The position numbers were made by a program, and so were the translations under genes. A DNA stretch of 64,000 nucleotides from Streptomyces sp. NRRL S-646 (lineage in GTDB: Bacteria; Actinomycetota; Actinomycetes; Streptomycetales; Streptomycetaceae), in the NCBI RefSeq assembly GCF_000720765.1, contig NZ_JODC01000008.1:496001-560000 (forward strand), written 5' to 3'. Below are positions 35,423 to 44,702 of the stretch, piece by piece; the stretch's first letter is position 1; every line of letters begins with the position of its first letter. The notes under the pieces are model-generated. The model was not told where the DNA came from. It did not search any database and worked only from the letters and a program-made list of their open reading frames with translations.

Positions 35423-35635
35423 TCTCAGTGGATGACCGGTTCGATCGACCCGGGAGGCACCCACGGCGGCCCGGTCATCAGCAACGTCGCGCCGGTGCCG
35501 TATCGCTGGACGACGTAGGCCAACCGCCTCCAGGTAGCCGGCGTCAGCTGGAAGGCCCACGGGCAGGACGATGACCACGGCTGCAAGATGCTCGAGCAGT
35601 TCGCCACCTTCAAGAGCGCTGTGTGGTGCGCCTGA
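35423..35635 (+). pseudogene. Phospholipase C relic (phosphoesterase family)
   Basis: One frame reads SQWMTGSIDPGGTHGGPVIS, then PYRWTT-stop-ANRLQVAGVSWKAHGQDDDHGCKMLEQFATFKSAV. This is the internal 'MTG..DP.G..GGPV....(Y)TWTTYAxRLxxAGVSWKVY' region of Streptomyces non-hemolytic-type phospholipase C. A TAG (35516-35518) replaces the usual Tyr codon after WTT, and everything on either side of this stretch of about 70 codons is missing. Clearly non-functional. Confidence 0.75.
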
Positions 35636-35710
35636 CCATGTGGGCCCCGCGATGCTCGGGCTCGCGTCAACGGGCTTGTGGGAGCGCTCCCAGGTGTGCA
35701 GGATGCTGCG

Positions 35711-36343
35711 ATGACCTCGTCGCCCGCCATCCGCCCCTACCGCTCCGAGGACCGCGAAGCCCTCGACGACATCTGCATCCGCACCGCGCACAACGGCCAG
35801 GACAGTCGGCCCGTCTACGCCGACCCCACCATCTTCCCGACAGTCTTCGCGGCGCCCTACGTCGTGCTGGAGCCGGAACTGGCCTTCGTCCTGGACGACG
35901 GGCGCGGCCGGGCGGTCGGCTACATCCTCGGCACCGCGGACACACCCCGATTCGTCGAAGCCTTCCGCACGAAGTGGCTGCCCCTGGTCGCCGACCGCCA
36001 CCCGGAGCCCGCCGGACCACCGACGACCCCGGACGAGCAGATGATCCCTCTCCTGCATCACCCCGAACGGATGATCGTCCCCGAGGTGGCCGCGTACCCG
36101 GCCCATCTGCACATCGACCTGCTCCCCGCATGGCAGGGCCGTGGTCATGGTCGTGAACTGATGCGGACCTTCCTGCGTGCTTTGCGCGACCAGGGCGTCC
36201 TCGCCGTACACCTCTCCATGGTCACGGCAAACGCCCCGGCCAGAGCTTTCTACGACCGCCTGGGCTTCCATCGGATCGACGTGCCGGACCCGGGCCCGGT
36301 CACCTATCTCGGGCGCTCGACAGGGGAGTTGGAGAACCTGTGA
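35711..36343 (+). CDS. GNAT family N-acetyltransferase, 210 aa
   Basis: A single-domain acetyltransferase using acetyl-CoA. The cofactor loop is LLPAWQGRGHGRELMRTFLRAL (the R/QxxGxG/A motif as QGRGHG). The final motif VTANAPARAFYDRLGFHRIDV is intact. The N-terminal half (PTIFPTVFAAPYVVLEPELAFVLDD) resembles the acetyltransferase-like domain found in O-GlcNAcase relatives. ATG 35711 has AGGA seven bases upstream. Acceptor unknown; the gene stands alone. Confidence 0.88.
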   Translation: MTSSPAIRPYRSEDREALDDICIRTAHNGQDSRPVYADPTIFPTVFAAPYVVLEPELAFVLDDGRGRAVGYILGTADTPRFVEAFRTKWLPLVADRHPEPAGPPTTPDEQMIPLLHHPERMIVPEVAAYPAHLHIDLLPAWQGRGHGRELMRTFLRALRDQGVLAVHLSMVTANAPARAFYDRLGFHRIDVPDPGPVTYLGRSTGELENL

Positions 36344-36367
36344 CGAACGATCGCCTGAAACCCGGCC

Positions 36368-38098
36368 TCATATCCAGGTGTCCAGCCACATCCGGGCACG
36401 CCAGTCGCCGTACGGGATCGTCGTGCCCGTGTAGAGCGGATAGAAGTAGATGAAGTTCCATGCGATGAGCAGTACCAGCACGCCCGCGCTCACCGCGCCG
36501 ATCAGCCGGCGCCGCTCGTCCGCCCCCGACTGCCCGAGCAGGGCGCCGATCATCATGGCCACGGCCAGGCACAGGTAGGGCACGAAGGCGACAGCGTAGA
36601 AGGAGAAGGCCGTACGGTCCTGGTAGTTGAACCAGGGAAGGTATCCGGCGGCCACCGCGCACAGGACCGCACCCGCGCGCCAGTCGCGGCGCAGCGCCCA
36701 CCGGAACAGAAGGTAGAGCAGCGCGCCGCAGGCCGCCCACCACAGCAGCGGGGTGCCCAGGCCCAGGATCTCCTGCGAGCAGCCGGTGGCAGTGTGACAG
36801 CCCTGCTCACCGGCTTTCGGTGACTGGTAGTAGAACGCCACGGGGCGCCCCTGGACCAGCCAGCTCCACGGGTTGGACTGGTAGCGGTGCGGGGAGTGGA
36901 GGCCGATGTTGAACTGGTAGACGGCGTGTTCGTAGTGCCACAGGCTGCGCAGCGGAGCCGGGATCCAGGACCAGGTGCCTCCGCGTCCGTCCGCCCAGTG
37001 CCGGTTGTAGCCGTTGTCGGACAGGAACCAGCCGGTCCAGGTCGCCAGATAGGTCACCACGGCGACCGGCACCAGGGAGAGCGCCGACCAGCCGAGGTCC
37101 TTGCGCAGCACCGCCCGGCAGGGGTGGCCCGCCCCGGCCACGCGGCGGGAGCCGACGTCCCACAGAACGGTCAGGACGGTGAAGAAGACGAGGAAGTAAA
37201 GGCCGTTCCACTTGCTCGCGGCGGCCAGTCCCAGGAGGACGCCGGCCGCGAGCCGCCACGGACGCAGGCCCGTGCCGAGCTGTTCGCCGGTGTACGGGTC
37301 GGGACGGGCGAAGCCGTCGTCGCCGACGGGCAGGGCCGCGGCCAGCCGGGCCCGCGCCTTGTCCCGGTCGACCAGCAGACAGCCGAACGCCGCCAGTGCG
37401 AAGAACATCACTACAAGGTCGAGCAGGGCGGTCCGGCTCATCACGAAGTGCAGGCCGTCCACCGCCAGCAGCGCACCGGCCAGACAGCCGAGCAGCGTCG
37501 AACGGAACAGACGGCGCCCTATTCGGCACAGCATGAGCACCGACAGGGTGCCCAGCGCCGCCGTCATGAAGCGCCAGCCGAACGGGTCGAGACCGAACAC
37601 TCCCTCGCCGAGGGCGATCACCCACTTGCCCATCGGTGGGTGCGCGACAAAGCTGCCGGTGTCGGAGAGCGGGATCACCTGGGGGTGCGCCAGGATCTGC
37701 GGGTCGGCGATCTTGCGGTCCGGCCAGCTGCCCTCGTAGCCGAGCCGCAGCATCGCCCAGGCGTCCTTGGCGTAGTACGTCTCGTCGAAGACGACGGCCC
37801 GTGGCCGGCCCAGCCGCCAGAACCGGAGCGCGCCGGCCAGTACGGCGACGAGAACCGGTCCCAGCCAGCTCATGGAACGTGCGAGGCGGTGGGCCGGCCG
37901 GGGACCGAGGCCCACCAACTCCCAGACTCTGGTGCTCGGTTCGGGAAAGGGCGGCACCAGCCGGGCCCGGGTGTCGGTCCGGGGGCCCGCCGTGTACCCG
38001 AACCGCCGCAGCCGCTGCGCCCAAGGGGTCGCCTGGGGCTCAGCGGTCGCGCGGGCGTCCTCGTCGACCTCGGCACGTGTGGGGGTGTCACTCGTCAC
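36368..38098 (-). CDS. pmt: Protein O-mannosyltransferase (PMT, GT39), 576 aa
   Basis: A polytopic membrane glycosyltransferase that moves mannose from polyprenyl-phosphate mannose to secreted proteins. The first extracytoplasmic loop has the catalytic acidic pair in VVFDETYYAKDAWAML, followed by HPPMGKWVIALGEGVFG, a PMT signature. About ten membrane spans follow and the protein ends WLDTWI. GTG 38098 is the best start, giving a typical actinobacterial length. It could glycosylate the Thr/Pro-rich DUF1996 protein encoded at 42.4 kb, an idea based only on genome proximity. Confidence 0.9.
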   Translation of the reverse strand: MTSDTPTRAEVDEDARATAEPQATPWAQRLRRFGYTAGPRTDTRARLVPPFPEPSTRVWELVGLGPRPAHRLARSMSWLGPVLVAVLAGALRFWRLGRPRAVVFDETYYAKDAWAMLRLGYEGSWPDRKIADPQILAHPQVIPLSDTGSFVAHPPMGKWVIALGEGVFGLDPFGWRFMTAALGTLSVLMLCRIGRRLFRSTLLGCLAGALLAVDGLHFVMSRTALLDLVVMFFALAAFGCLLVDRDKARARLAAALPVGDDGFARPDPYTGEQLGTGLRPWRLAAGVLLGLAAASKWNGLYFLVFFTVLTVLWDVGSRRVAGAGHPCRAVLRKDLGWSALSLVPVAVVTYLATWTGWFLSDNGYNRHWADGRGGTWSWIPAPLRSLWHYEHAVYQFNIGLHSPHRYQSNPWSWLVQGRPVAFYYQSPKAGEQGCHTATGCSQEILGLGTPLLWWAACGALLYLLFRWALRRDWRAGAVLCAVAAGYLPWFNYQDRTAFSFYAVAFVPYLCLAVAMMIGALLGQSGADERRRLIGAVSAGVLVLLIAWNFIYFYPLYTGTTIPYGDWRARMWLDTWI

Positions 38099-38160
38099 CC
38101 GGTCATCGTAGGGAACGCCAGTGCGGTTCGGGTTCGGCGTGCGGGGGCGCGGCGTGGTGC

Positions 38161-38197
38161 AGGGCCCCGACCGCACCCGCGCTGCGGTCGGGGCCCT
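38161..38197. terminator. Terminator after the ThuA gene
   Basis: 15-bp arms AGGGCCCCGACCGCA and TGCGGTCGGGGCCCT with a 7-nt loop, 12 bp past the ThuA stop on the minus strand. Confidence 0.72.
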
Positions 38198-38209
38198 TCG
38201 CGCACCGGC

Positions 38210-39052
38210 TCAGGAGTGCGCGTCCAGGTGCGAACTCGGGGTGCCGCCCAGCCATTTCAGCCCGTCGAGCAGGAAGCGGTTCTGCGTCTCGCTCGCGAAC
38301 GTCGACGACAGGGTGGTGTTGGTGTCATAGTTCATCGCGTCGTGGCCGAAGTTGGCGTACAGCATCCGGTACTTCGTGTTCGTCCACAGGATCGGGTAGT
38401 AGCCGCTGTACCAGCTCTGGTCGGGGTCGGTGCCGAGCGGGAAGCTGCTCGGGTCGACCGAGGCGAGGATCCTGATGTCGGGGTTGCGCCGCAGGTCGTT
38501 CGACCAGCTGTACCACTCGCTGACGGACGAGGTGAAGGTCGCCGGAAGGTTCCTCGTGGACGGGTGCGTACGGTCCTCGACGCGCAGGACCGCGGTCGTC
38601 GGCCCCCAGGTGTTGGACTTGAAGTTGCCGCTGCCCAGGAACCGGTTGTGGTACCAGGGCCAGCTCTGCGCGTCGGTGGTGAACGCGGAGACGTGGAAGC
38701 CCATCCAGGCGCCACCGCCGCGCATGTAGCGCTCGAATCCGGTGCGTTGGGCGGCGGACTGCGGCAGGTCGTCGAGGAACAGGACCACTTGGTAGCTGTT
38801 CACTGCGCCGTTCGTGAGCAGGTCCCAGTTGTTGCTCGCCGTGTAGGTGAAGCCGTTCTGAGCGGCCTGCTTCGGGAACCAGGCGTTGGCCTCGTGGACG
38901 AAGCTGATGTGGGCCGCGTCCCAGGTGCCGTTGTAGAGGGCGAGCACCTTGAACGGCTGCGCTGCGGCGTGGGCGCGTGGCGCGGACAGGGCCGTCAGCA
39001 GGATCGCCAGGAGCGCGAAGATGCGTACGGTCCCGGTTCGGATGGTGTGCAT
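38210..39052 (-). CDS. Secreted ThuA-domain protein, 280 aa
   Basis: An exported protein of the ThuA (trehalose-utilisation-like) family with a class I glutamine-amidotransferase-like fold. A Sec signal peptide covers residues 1-30 (FALLAILLTALSAPRAHA). The mature chain begins PFKVLALYNGTWDAAHISFVHEANAWF, and contains YQVVLFLDDLPQSAAQR and GGGAWMGFHVSAF where the family's conserved His sits. ThuA proteins often accompany carbohydrate-active enzymes, and a GH18 gene lies 75 bp upstream on the same strand, so the two may be co-expressed. Confidence 0.88.
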   Translation of the reverse strand: MHTIRTGTVRIFALLAILLTALSAPRAHAAAQPFKVLALYNGTWDAAHISFVHEANAWFPKQAAQNGFTYTASNNWDLLTNGAVNSYQVVLFLDDLPQSAAQRTGFERYMRGGGAWMGFHVSAFTTDAQSWPWYHNRFLGSGNFKSNTWGPTTAVLRVEDRTHPSTRNLPATFTSSVSEWYSWSNDLRRNPDIRILASVDPSSFPLGTDPDQSWYSGYYPILWTNTKYRMLYANFGHDAMNYDTNTTLSSTFASETQNRFLLDGLKWLGGTPSSHLDAHS

Positions 39053-39127
39053 CGGATGAACTCCTCCCCATTCAGGGGTAGTTGGCCAGGTCGGCCACGT
39101 TGGAGGTTCGTACGACTGTGGGGGAGT

Positions 39128-40111
39128 TCAGCCGGTGTACCGGGCGAAGACGCGCGTGTAGTCCCAGGCCTGCTGGCCGACTCCGGAGCAGCTGTCCGCG
39201 CCGCCGCCGGTACAGGGCCGGTCACGGTTGGCGGACCAGAAGGTGAGCCGTGCCAGGTGGTGCTGCTGGGCGTAGCCGAGGATGGTGCGGAAGTCGGCGA
39301 CCGTGACCTTCTCGTTCTGGTCCGTGATCCCGTTCATGGAGGAGATGCCCATGGTCCGGTAGGCCTGGTCGTCGCCGTAGCCGTAGGCGCTCTTGAGCGC
39401 GGACTTGAGCCCCTCGGCCGCCTTCAGCGTCAGCGTCCCCATGTTCTTGCCGGCGCCGCCGAAGTCGAAGGGCATGATCGCCCAGGCGTCCGCGGACAGA
39501 CGGGACGCGGCCGCCCGTTTGATCAGGCTGGTGTCGGGCCCGCTCTGGTCGGTGCCGATGGTGACGTACACCTTCAGGCCCGCGTTGTTCGCCTTCACGG
39601 TCTTGAGCGCGTCCACCGTGCGCTGCTGCACGGTCGGGTTGCTGTATGCGTCGGCCTCGATGTCGATGTCGATCGCCTTGAGCCTGTAGGCGTTGATGAC
39701 CTTCTGGTATGCGGCCGCCAGCTCCCCGGCGTTGGAGCAGGAGCTCTCCAGCTTGTTGCCGCTGTAGCCGCCGAAGGAGGGGATGACGTCACCGCCGCTC
39801 GCGCGCACGGTGTTGACGGTCCGCTGGTCGACGCCACCGCTGAGCGGGCGGCTGCCGTCCCACTGCGGATTGCAGTGCCCGTTGCTGAGGACGAAGGCGA
39901 GCGTGAACCACTTGACGCCGGTGGCGCGGGCGATGGTGGCCGGGTCGGGCGGGCTGCCCCAGCCGTTGTAAAGGTACGGCGCGACGGACATGGGGACGGC
40001 GGCCGGGGCCGCACCGGCGGGAGCGGTGAGGGTCGCGGCGGAAAGGGCGGACAGGGCCACGGCGAGACAGGCGCGCAACACGGCGCCACGGGTGGGGGGT
40101 TGGGAGTTCAT
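39128..40111 (-). CDS. Secreted GH18 family glycosidase, 327 aa
   Basis: A Sec-exported glycoside hydrolase of family 18 (chitinase/endo-beta-N-acetylglucosaminidase type). The signal peptide is residues 1-34. The TIM-barrel motifs are VIPSFGGYSGN (SxGG) and KAIDIDIEAD; the last carries catalytic Glu152 with Asp150 and Asp148 preceding. The first Asp of the usual DGxDxDxE is replaced by Lys/Ala, as in some single-domain Streptomyces members. No carbohydrate-binding module is attached. A well-formed promoter with a chitin-type operator lies upstream. Confidence 0.86.
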   Translation of the reverse strand: MNSQPPTRGAVLRACLAVALSALSAATLTAPAGAAPAAVPMSVAPYLYNGWGSPPDPATIARATGVKWFTLAFVLSNGHCNPQWDGSRPLSGGVDQRTVNTVRASGGDVIPSFGGYSGNKLESSCSNAGELAAAYQKVINAYRLKAIDIDIEADAYSNPTVQQRTVDALKTVKANNAGLKVYVTIGTDQSGPDTSLIKRAAASRLSADAWAIMPFDFGGAGKNMGTLTLKAAEGLKSALKSAYGYGDDQAYRTMGISSMNGITDQNEKVTVADFRTILGYAQQHHLARLTFWSANRDRPCTGGGADSCSGVGQQAWDYTRVFARYTG

Positions 40112-40218
40112 GGGTGGGGATCACAGCCTTTCGTCGGCAACGGACGGTGGGGGTGAAGGCAGCGCGAGGAGTTCACGTGTATGAACATCGGGCGTATTCG
40201 TGAAGCTGTGTGACCGGG

Positions 40219-40247
40219 AACCTAAAGGTCTGAACCAGACACGTCAA
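40219..40247 (-). promoter_or_regulatory. Promoter of the GH18 gene with embedded chitin-type operator
   Basis: On the minus strand TTGACG (40247-40242) and TAGGTT (40224-40219) are exactly 17 bases apart. The spacer contains TGGTTCAGACCT (40237-40226), which differs at one base from the 12-bp repeat I recall from Streptomyces chitinase promoters and resembles DasR sites. It suggests induction by chitin-derived sugars. Confidence 0.65.
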
Positions 40248-40380
40248 GAGGTGAAGTCTCGGTGACACGAGTCCGCACAAGTCCCTTCAAGAAATGGGCG
40301 TTTGCGCGGCCGCTCCTCTCGATCAGGCGGGGCGCAGTATCCGAGTGCGGCGGCGAGGCCGGTTGGCACATGATGAGCGG

Positions 40381-41160
40381 ATGACGTCACTGGCCTTCGA
40401 CGACTACTGCCACGCGATCGTCTCCCAGACCGAGCTGCTGAGGGCGCAGGTCAGAGGGGCGGACACGGCCACGGAGGTGTCCACCTGCCCCGGCTGGGAT
40501 CTCGGCCGGCTGCTGCGACACGTGGGCGGGGACCACCGATGGGCGCAGGAGGTGGTCCGCACGCGAGCCCTCGAACCCGTTGCGGGGGACCCCGTCGACG
40601 ACCCCGCCGTATACGCCCATGTGGACGGGGACGCACTCGACGGCTGGCTCGCCGAGGGCGCCACGGAACTCAGCGCCACCCTGCGGGATGCCGGGCCCGA
40701 TGCCCAGGTGTGGACGCCGGCCCACGAGCGGAACACGTCCTCCTTCTGGGCCAGGAGGATGACGCACGAGACCGTCGTACACCGGGCCGATGCCGCACTG
40801 GCGACCGGCTCCGCATTCAGGCTCGACGACGCCCTCGCGGCGGACGCCGTGCAGGAGTGGATGGAGTTCGCGACGGTCCCCGAGGCGTACGAGCCCCGGC
40901 CGGGAGCACCCGGCCTGCTCGGTCCCGGTCGTACGCTCCAGTTCGAGGCGACCGGCGCCGGGCAGTGGCACGTCGACCTCGGCGGCGACCGGCCCGTGTG
41001 GCACACCGGGCGCGCGGCAGCCGCCACGACCGTACGCGGACCGGTGACGGACCTGCTGCTGTTTCTCTACCGGCGACCCGCTCCCGCAGTCGAGCTCCGA
41101 GGCGACACCGCACTGCTCGAACTCTGGCTGACCCGTACGGGCTTCTGGCTGGAGGCGTAG
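40381..41160 (+). CDS. Maleylpyruvate isomerase N-terminal-like (DinB fold) protein, 259 aa
   Basis: An actinobacterial protein of the mycothiol-dependent maleylpyruvate isomerase N-terminal superfamily. The N-terminal four-helix domain has the metal-binding histidines in LLRHVGGDHRWAQE and MTHETVVHRADA, with the CPGWDLGRLLRHVG signature. The C-terminal domain ends in a sterol-carrier-like beta fold (VRGPVTDLLLFLYRR). Mycothiol-linked transfer or hydrolysis is a fair guess; the true substrate is unknown. ATG 40381 is the start that fits the family. Confidence 0.82.
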   Translation: MTSLAFDDYCHAIVSQTELLRAQVRGADTATEVSTCPGWDLGRLLRHVGGDHRWAQEVVRTRALEPVAGDPVDDPAVYAHVDGDALDGWLAEGATELSATLRDAGPDAQVWTPAHERNTSSFWARRMTHETVVHRADAALATGSAFRLDDALAADAVQEWMEFATVPEAYEPRPGAPGLLGPGRTLQFEATGAGQWHVDLGGDRPVWHTGRAAAATTVRGPVTDLLLFLYRRPAPAVELRGDTALLELWLTRTGFWLEA

Positions 41161-41365
41161 AAAGTCAGTGCGGGAGCGCGGGTCAGTTCGCCGTGCCGAC
41201 CGAGACGGACAACCGCGGACAGGCCGTCCCCTTTCCCGTGCCTGAACGCGCGTTGCACGCGTCGCCGGTCCGCCGCCTTGGGTGCAGCTTCATCGGGGTT
41301 TGGCTGGGCCACGGCGTGCGGGGGCACTGAGCTGTGCGGCGAACACCGACGTCACGGCCCGCCCG

Positions 41366-42181
41366 TCAGCGGTCGACGACGCCTGCCCTACGACCCCGTA
41401 CGCTCCAGGCGCGCGCCCGGAGCGCGATCGAGCCGTCCGCCCGAGCCGACAACCGTTGCCGCAGGGCTTCCCGCAGCCGTTCCCTGGCGGCCGGAGTGAG
41501 CGAGGCGACGTAACCGGGGGCGGGGCCCTGCCCGGCCAGGAACGGATCCCACAGATCGGAGAAGTCGGCGAAGCGGGTCGGGACTTCGATGGGTACCACC
41601 TCCACCTCGGCCAGTGCGGCCGCGCTCCACAGCCTCCGCAGTGGGTCCGGCCGGCACAGCGGGAACCGGCGGCCCTCGTCCAGCTCCGCCGCCGAGGACG
41701 GATCGATGGCGGTGACGGCGTCCCAGAAGTGCCGTAGGAACCCCATGCCTTCGGCGTAGTCCCACACATACGCGGCGACCAGCCCGCCGGGCGTCACCAC
41801 GCGCGCGGCTTCGGCGACCGCGGCACCGGGCTCGGGGAGGAAGTTGAGGACCAGTCCGCTGACGGCCACGTCCACCGCGGCCTCGCCCACGGGAAGGGCC
41901 TGTGCGTCGGCCCTGGCGAAGAGCGCGGGAGGGGATCCGTGTGTCCGGGCCGCGGCCACGAACCCGGCGGACCGCTCCACCCCGAGCAGGGTCCGGGGCC
42001 GGCACCGGCGTGCCACAGCCGACGTCAACGCCCCCGAACCACAGCCGACGTCCAGCCACCGAGCTCCGGGCGCACACGCCAGCCAGGCCACGAACTCGTC
42101 GGCCACCAGACGGCTCCACCGCCCCATGTACCGCTCGTACGCGTCCCCGGCGGTCCACACGTCGAAGTCCTGCTCGGCCAC
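41366..42181 (-). CDS. SAM-dependent class I methyltransferase, 271 aa
   Basis: A soluble methyltransferase of the Methyltransf_11/25 type. The SAM-binding motif I is [20 protein letters not shown], followed by [15 protein letters not shown] (acidic end of strand 2) and the motif IV region [18 protein letters not shown] 42181 starts at the conserved N-terminus ([23 protein letters not shown]); a much longer in-frame extension upstream is antisense to the DUF1996 gene and is spurious. Substrate unknown; too far from the graspetide genes to be assigned to them. Confidence 0.85.
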   Translation of the reverse strand: MAEQDFDVWTAGDAYERYMGRWSRLVADEFVAWLACAPGARWLDVGCGSGALTSAVARRCRPRTLLGVERSAGFVAAARTHGSPPALFARADAQALPVGEAAVDVAVSGLVLNFLPEPGAAVAEAARVVTPGGLVAAYVWDYAEGMGFLRHFWDAVTAIDPSSAAELDEGRRFPLCRPDPLRRLWSAAALAEVEVVPIEVPTRFADFSDLWDPFLAGQGPAPGYVASLTPAARERLREALRQRLSARADGSIALRARAWSVRGRRAGVVDR

Positions 42182-42352
42182 CCTTCCACTGTGCCGTGCT
42201 GCCCCGGTTTGCGCCACGTGTGGGGATGTGGGGGCACGCGCTTTCTGAGAGGTTCGTATGAATCTCTGGGGTGCTTGAACACGCCGGTTCCGCCGTCCGT
42301 ATGTGGCGAGGGATTTCCATGCCTGACCGCCGTGATCCGTAGGAGAACTCTC

Positions 42353-44446
42353 GTGGGACGCAACACGCGCAGACGCCCAACAGGCCCGCGCCGCGCAACC
42401 TTTGCGGCATTCGCGCTGATGCTGGGCGGAGGCGGGCTGGTCGCGGTCAATGTCTACGCCTCCGCGACGGAAGGCGGTTCGGGCACGGACGGGGCCGAGA
42501 CGCGCAGTGCCGCGGCCGGCACGATCGACTGCCCGGACGTCGGCAGCAAGTTGACGCAGGTGCCGGACCAGGCGCGGGGCGAGGTCGACAAGGAACTCGC
42601 CTCGATGGACCAGCAGATAGCGGAGGCCTACCAGCGGCTGCAGGCCGCGACGCCGGAACAGCGCCAGGACAGCGGCTACACCGACGACCAGGTGATGAAG
42701 CCGCTGAAGGAGAGGCGGAGCGAGTCGCTCGGCCGCATCGGCAACGCCATGGACCAGGCAGGCGCCCGCCCCGACGGGCTCGACTCCATGGCGGACTGCT
42801 CGATGCGCACCTGGAACGACCAGAACGGCGGCCAGGGTTCGGAAGGCGGCCAGCAGCAGGGCCAGGGAGACCAGCAGAACGGCGGGCAGCAGAACGGCGG
42901 CGGGCAGCAGGCCGGCAACGGAGGTCAGGCCGGCAACGGCCCGGTGGCCGGGGACTACCAGGACATCAACACCGTCCAGCCCAACGCCCCCGCCCCGGAT
43001 CTCAAGTCCTTCGTCTCCAAGGGCACCTTCACCACCAGCTGCGGCGTGAACGCAGGCGGTCTGTTCAACTCCGACAACGTGATCGTGGCCCCGGGTGTCA
43101 CCAACGGCGCCCACCACTTCCACGACTACGTCGGCAACCAGTCCAACAACGCCTTCGCCAGCGACGACGATCTCGCCAAGGCCGACACGAGCTGCGAGAA
43201 CCCGGGCGACAAGTCCACGTACTACTGGCCGGTGCTGCGCCTGCAGAACGGCAGCCAGGAGCAGGACGCGAACAAGCCCGGTGGCGGGATCGAGGGCAAC
43301 GCCGGTGAAATCGTCACCCCCAAGCAGGTCACGCTGACGTTCATCGGCAACCAGGGCAGCCAGGTCACCGAGATGCCCCGACTGCTGCGCATCATCACCG
43401 GCGACGCCAAGGCGTTCGTCAACGGCCCCGCCAACGCCAACGCCTCCTGGAGCTGCACCGGGTTCGAGGACCGGCAGCTGAAGGACAAGTACCCGCTGTG
43501 CCCGCAGGGCAGCGACGTGGTCCGCACGTTCCGGTTCCAGAGCTGCTGGGACGGCCGCAACATCGACAGTGCCAACCACCGCACCCACGTGGCCTTCGCC
43601 GACGCCTCCGGCAACTGCTCGAACGGCTTCAAGGCCATCCCGCAGCTGGTGCAGCGCATCGTCTACGACGTGAAGGCGCCGAGCCTGCAGGACGGCGGCC
43701 GTACGACCCCGCTGTTCGCGGTGGACTCCTTCCCCGAGCAGCTGCACAAGCCGGTCACCGACCACGGCGACTTCATCAACGTCTTCGACGAAGGCCTCAT
43801 GAAGGAGGTCGTGTCCTGCATCAACGGCGGCCGTGAGTGCGGCGCGGGCACCGGCGAGGACCCGGGCTCGGGCGGGGGAGCGACCCAGCAGCCGACCGAG
43901 AAGCCGACGGACCAGCCGAGCGAGGAGCCCACCGACCAGCCCACGGCCACTGACCAGCCCACCCAGGAGCCGACCGCCCAGCCCACCGACGACCCGACCA
44001 CGCCGCCCGCCGGCGGCGACAACGGCAACTCGGGTGACGGGTCCGCCCAGGGCAACACGGGCGACGAGTCCGGCCAGGGGAACTCCGGCAGCGGATCAGG
44101 CGACCAGAACGCGCAGCCCACGACCACCGCTCCGGAGACCGGACAGCCCGCGAACGACGACAAGCCCACGATCTCCAGTACGACGGAACCGAGGGTCTAC
44201 GCATCGTCCAAGGCCTCCCGGAGCGCCCCGGCGAACGGCGGCACCAACGCGGGCGACAACTCCGCCCAGCCCCAGGCCACGGGTGGGAACGGCCCCGCCG
44301 CCGGCAGCCAGACCGAACCGCAGGCGGTCCAGGGCGGCGCGCTGGCCGAGACCGGCACGACCTTGTGGCCCGCCACAGCCGGCACCGTACTGCTGCTCGC
44401 AGGGCTGTTCCTGCTCACCCGTACACGGCGCAAGTACCTGCGCTGA
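42353..44446 (+). CDS. Cell-wall-anchored DUF1996 protein with LAETG sorting signal, 697 aa
   Basis: A large surface protein. It has an N-terminal signal/TM (residues about 17-38), a region rich in Gln/Gly/Asn ([17 protein letters not shown]) and the DUF1996 domain (about 225-490: [31 protein letters not shown] ... INGGRECG). A long Pro/Thr/Gln-rich stalk follows, then LAETG (664-668), a hydrophobic helix and a basic tail RTRRKYLR, the signature of a class E sortase substrate. GTG 42353 has AGGAG upstream. DUF1996 function is unknown; the stalk is a plausible O-mannosylation target. Confidence 0.88.
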   Translation: MGRNTRRRPTGPRRATFAAFALMLGGGGLVAVNVYASATEGGSGTDGAETRSAAAGTIDCPDVGSKLTQVPDQARGEVDKELASMDQQIAEAYQRLQAATPEQRQDSGYTDDQVMKPLKERRSESLGRIGNAMDQAGARPDGLDSMADCSMRTWNDQNGGQGSEGGQQQGQGDQQNGGQQNGGGQQAGNGGQAGNGPVAGDYQDINTVQPNAPAPDLKSFVSKGTFTTSCGVNAGGLFNSDNVIVAPGVTNGAHHFHDYVGNQSNNAFASDDDLAKADTSCENPGDKSTYYWPVLRLQNGSQEQDANKPGGGIEGNAGEIVTPKQVTLTFIGNQGSQVTEMPRLLRIITGDAKAFVNGPANANASWSCTGFEDRQLKDKYPLCPQGSDVVRTFRFQSCWDGRNIDSANHRTHVAFADASGNCSNGFKAIPQLVQRIVYDVKAPSLQDGGRTTPLFAVDSFPEQLHKPVTDHGDFINVFDEGLMKEVVSCINGGRECGAGTGEDPGSGGGATQQPTEKPTDQPSEEPTDQPTATDQPTQEPTAQPTDDPTTPPAGGDNGNSGDGSAQGNTGDESGQGNSGSGSGDQNAQPTTTAPETGQPANDDKPTISSTTEPRVYASSKASRSAPANGGTNAGDNSAQPQATGGNGPAAGSQTEPQAVQGGALAETGTTLWPATAGTVLLLAGLFLLTRTRRKYLR

Positions 44447-44546
44447 CGTCTGAGGGCGCTGCACAGGGGCACGAGGGGCAGGGGCCGCCGCCGGATCGTC
44501 GGCGGCCCCGCTCGACGCACCGGACGGACGCGGCGGGTATGACGTA

Positions 44547-44582
44547 CGAGGGGCCGCCCGGCCGCTGCCGGGCGGCCCCTCG
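44547..44582. terminator. Terminator after the DUF1996 gene
   Basis: 16-bp arms (CGAGGGGCCGCCCGGC and complement) with a 4-nt loop CGCT, 100 bp past the stop. It marks the left limit of native chromosome before the IS-like left end. Confidence 0.78.
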
Positions 44583-44599
44583 GTGCTCACTCAGCGGTG

Positions 44600-44702
44600 T
44601 GCATCGTGAAGCCGCAGGTCAAGTGTCTGGTGTGCGCGGGGTTCGGGGTGCTCGGGCTGGTCGTGGGCGGATGACTACGGCGAAGATCATCGGTCACCGG
44701 GA
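44600..44702. repeat. Outer left end of the IS-flanked island (inverted partner at 53106-53209)
   Basis: The reverse complement of this stretch aligns along its length with 53106-53209. Shared strings include ACCAGCCCGAGCACCCC, CCCCGCGCACACCAG and TTCACGATGCACAC. It lies just downstream of the transposase 3' end. The length suggests an extended end region rather than a short classical inverted repeat. Confidence 0.65.

Noticed and set aside
36887..40156. A 1089-codon open frame on the plus strand across pmt, ThuA and GH18
   Set aside because: Three well-supported minus-strand genes with signal peptides and motifs lie opposite. The long frame has a low-complexity Gly/Arg/Val composition and spans their intergenic terminator.
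41366..42181. The methyltransferase as the missing third gene of the graspetide cluster
   Set aside because: It is 25 kb away, is a small-molecule-type class I methyltransferase and lacks the PIMT-like motifs of graspetide methyltransferases.
42182..43765. A long N-terminal extension of the methyltransferase
   Set aside because: It would be antisense to the DUF1996 gene and has no homology-like motifs, while a GTG at 42181 lies at the family's natural start.
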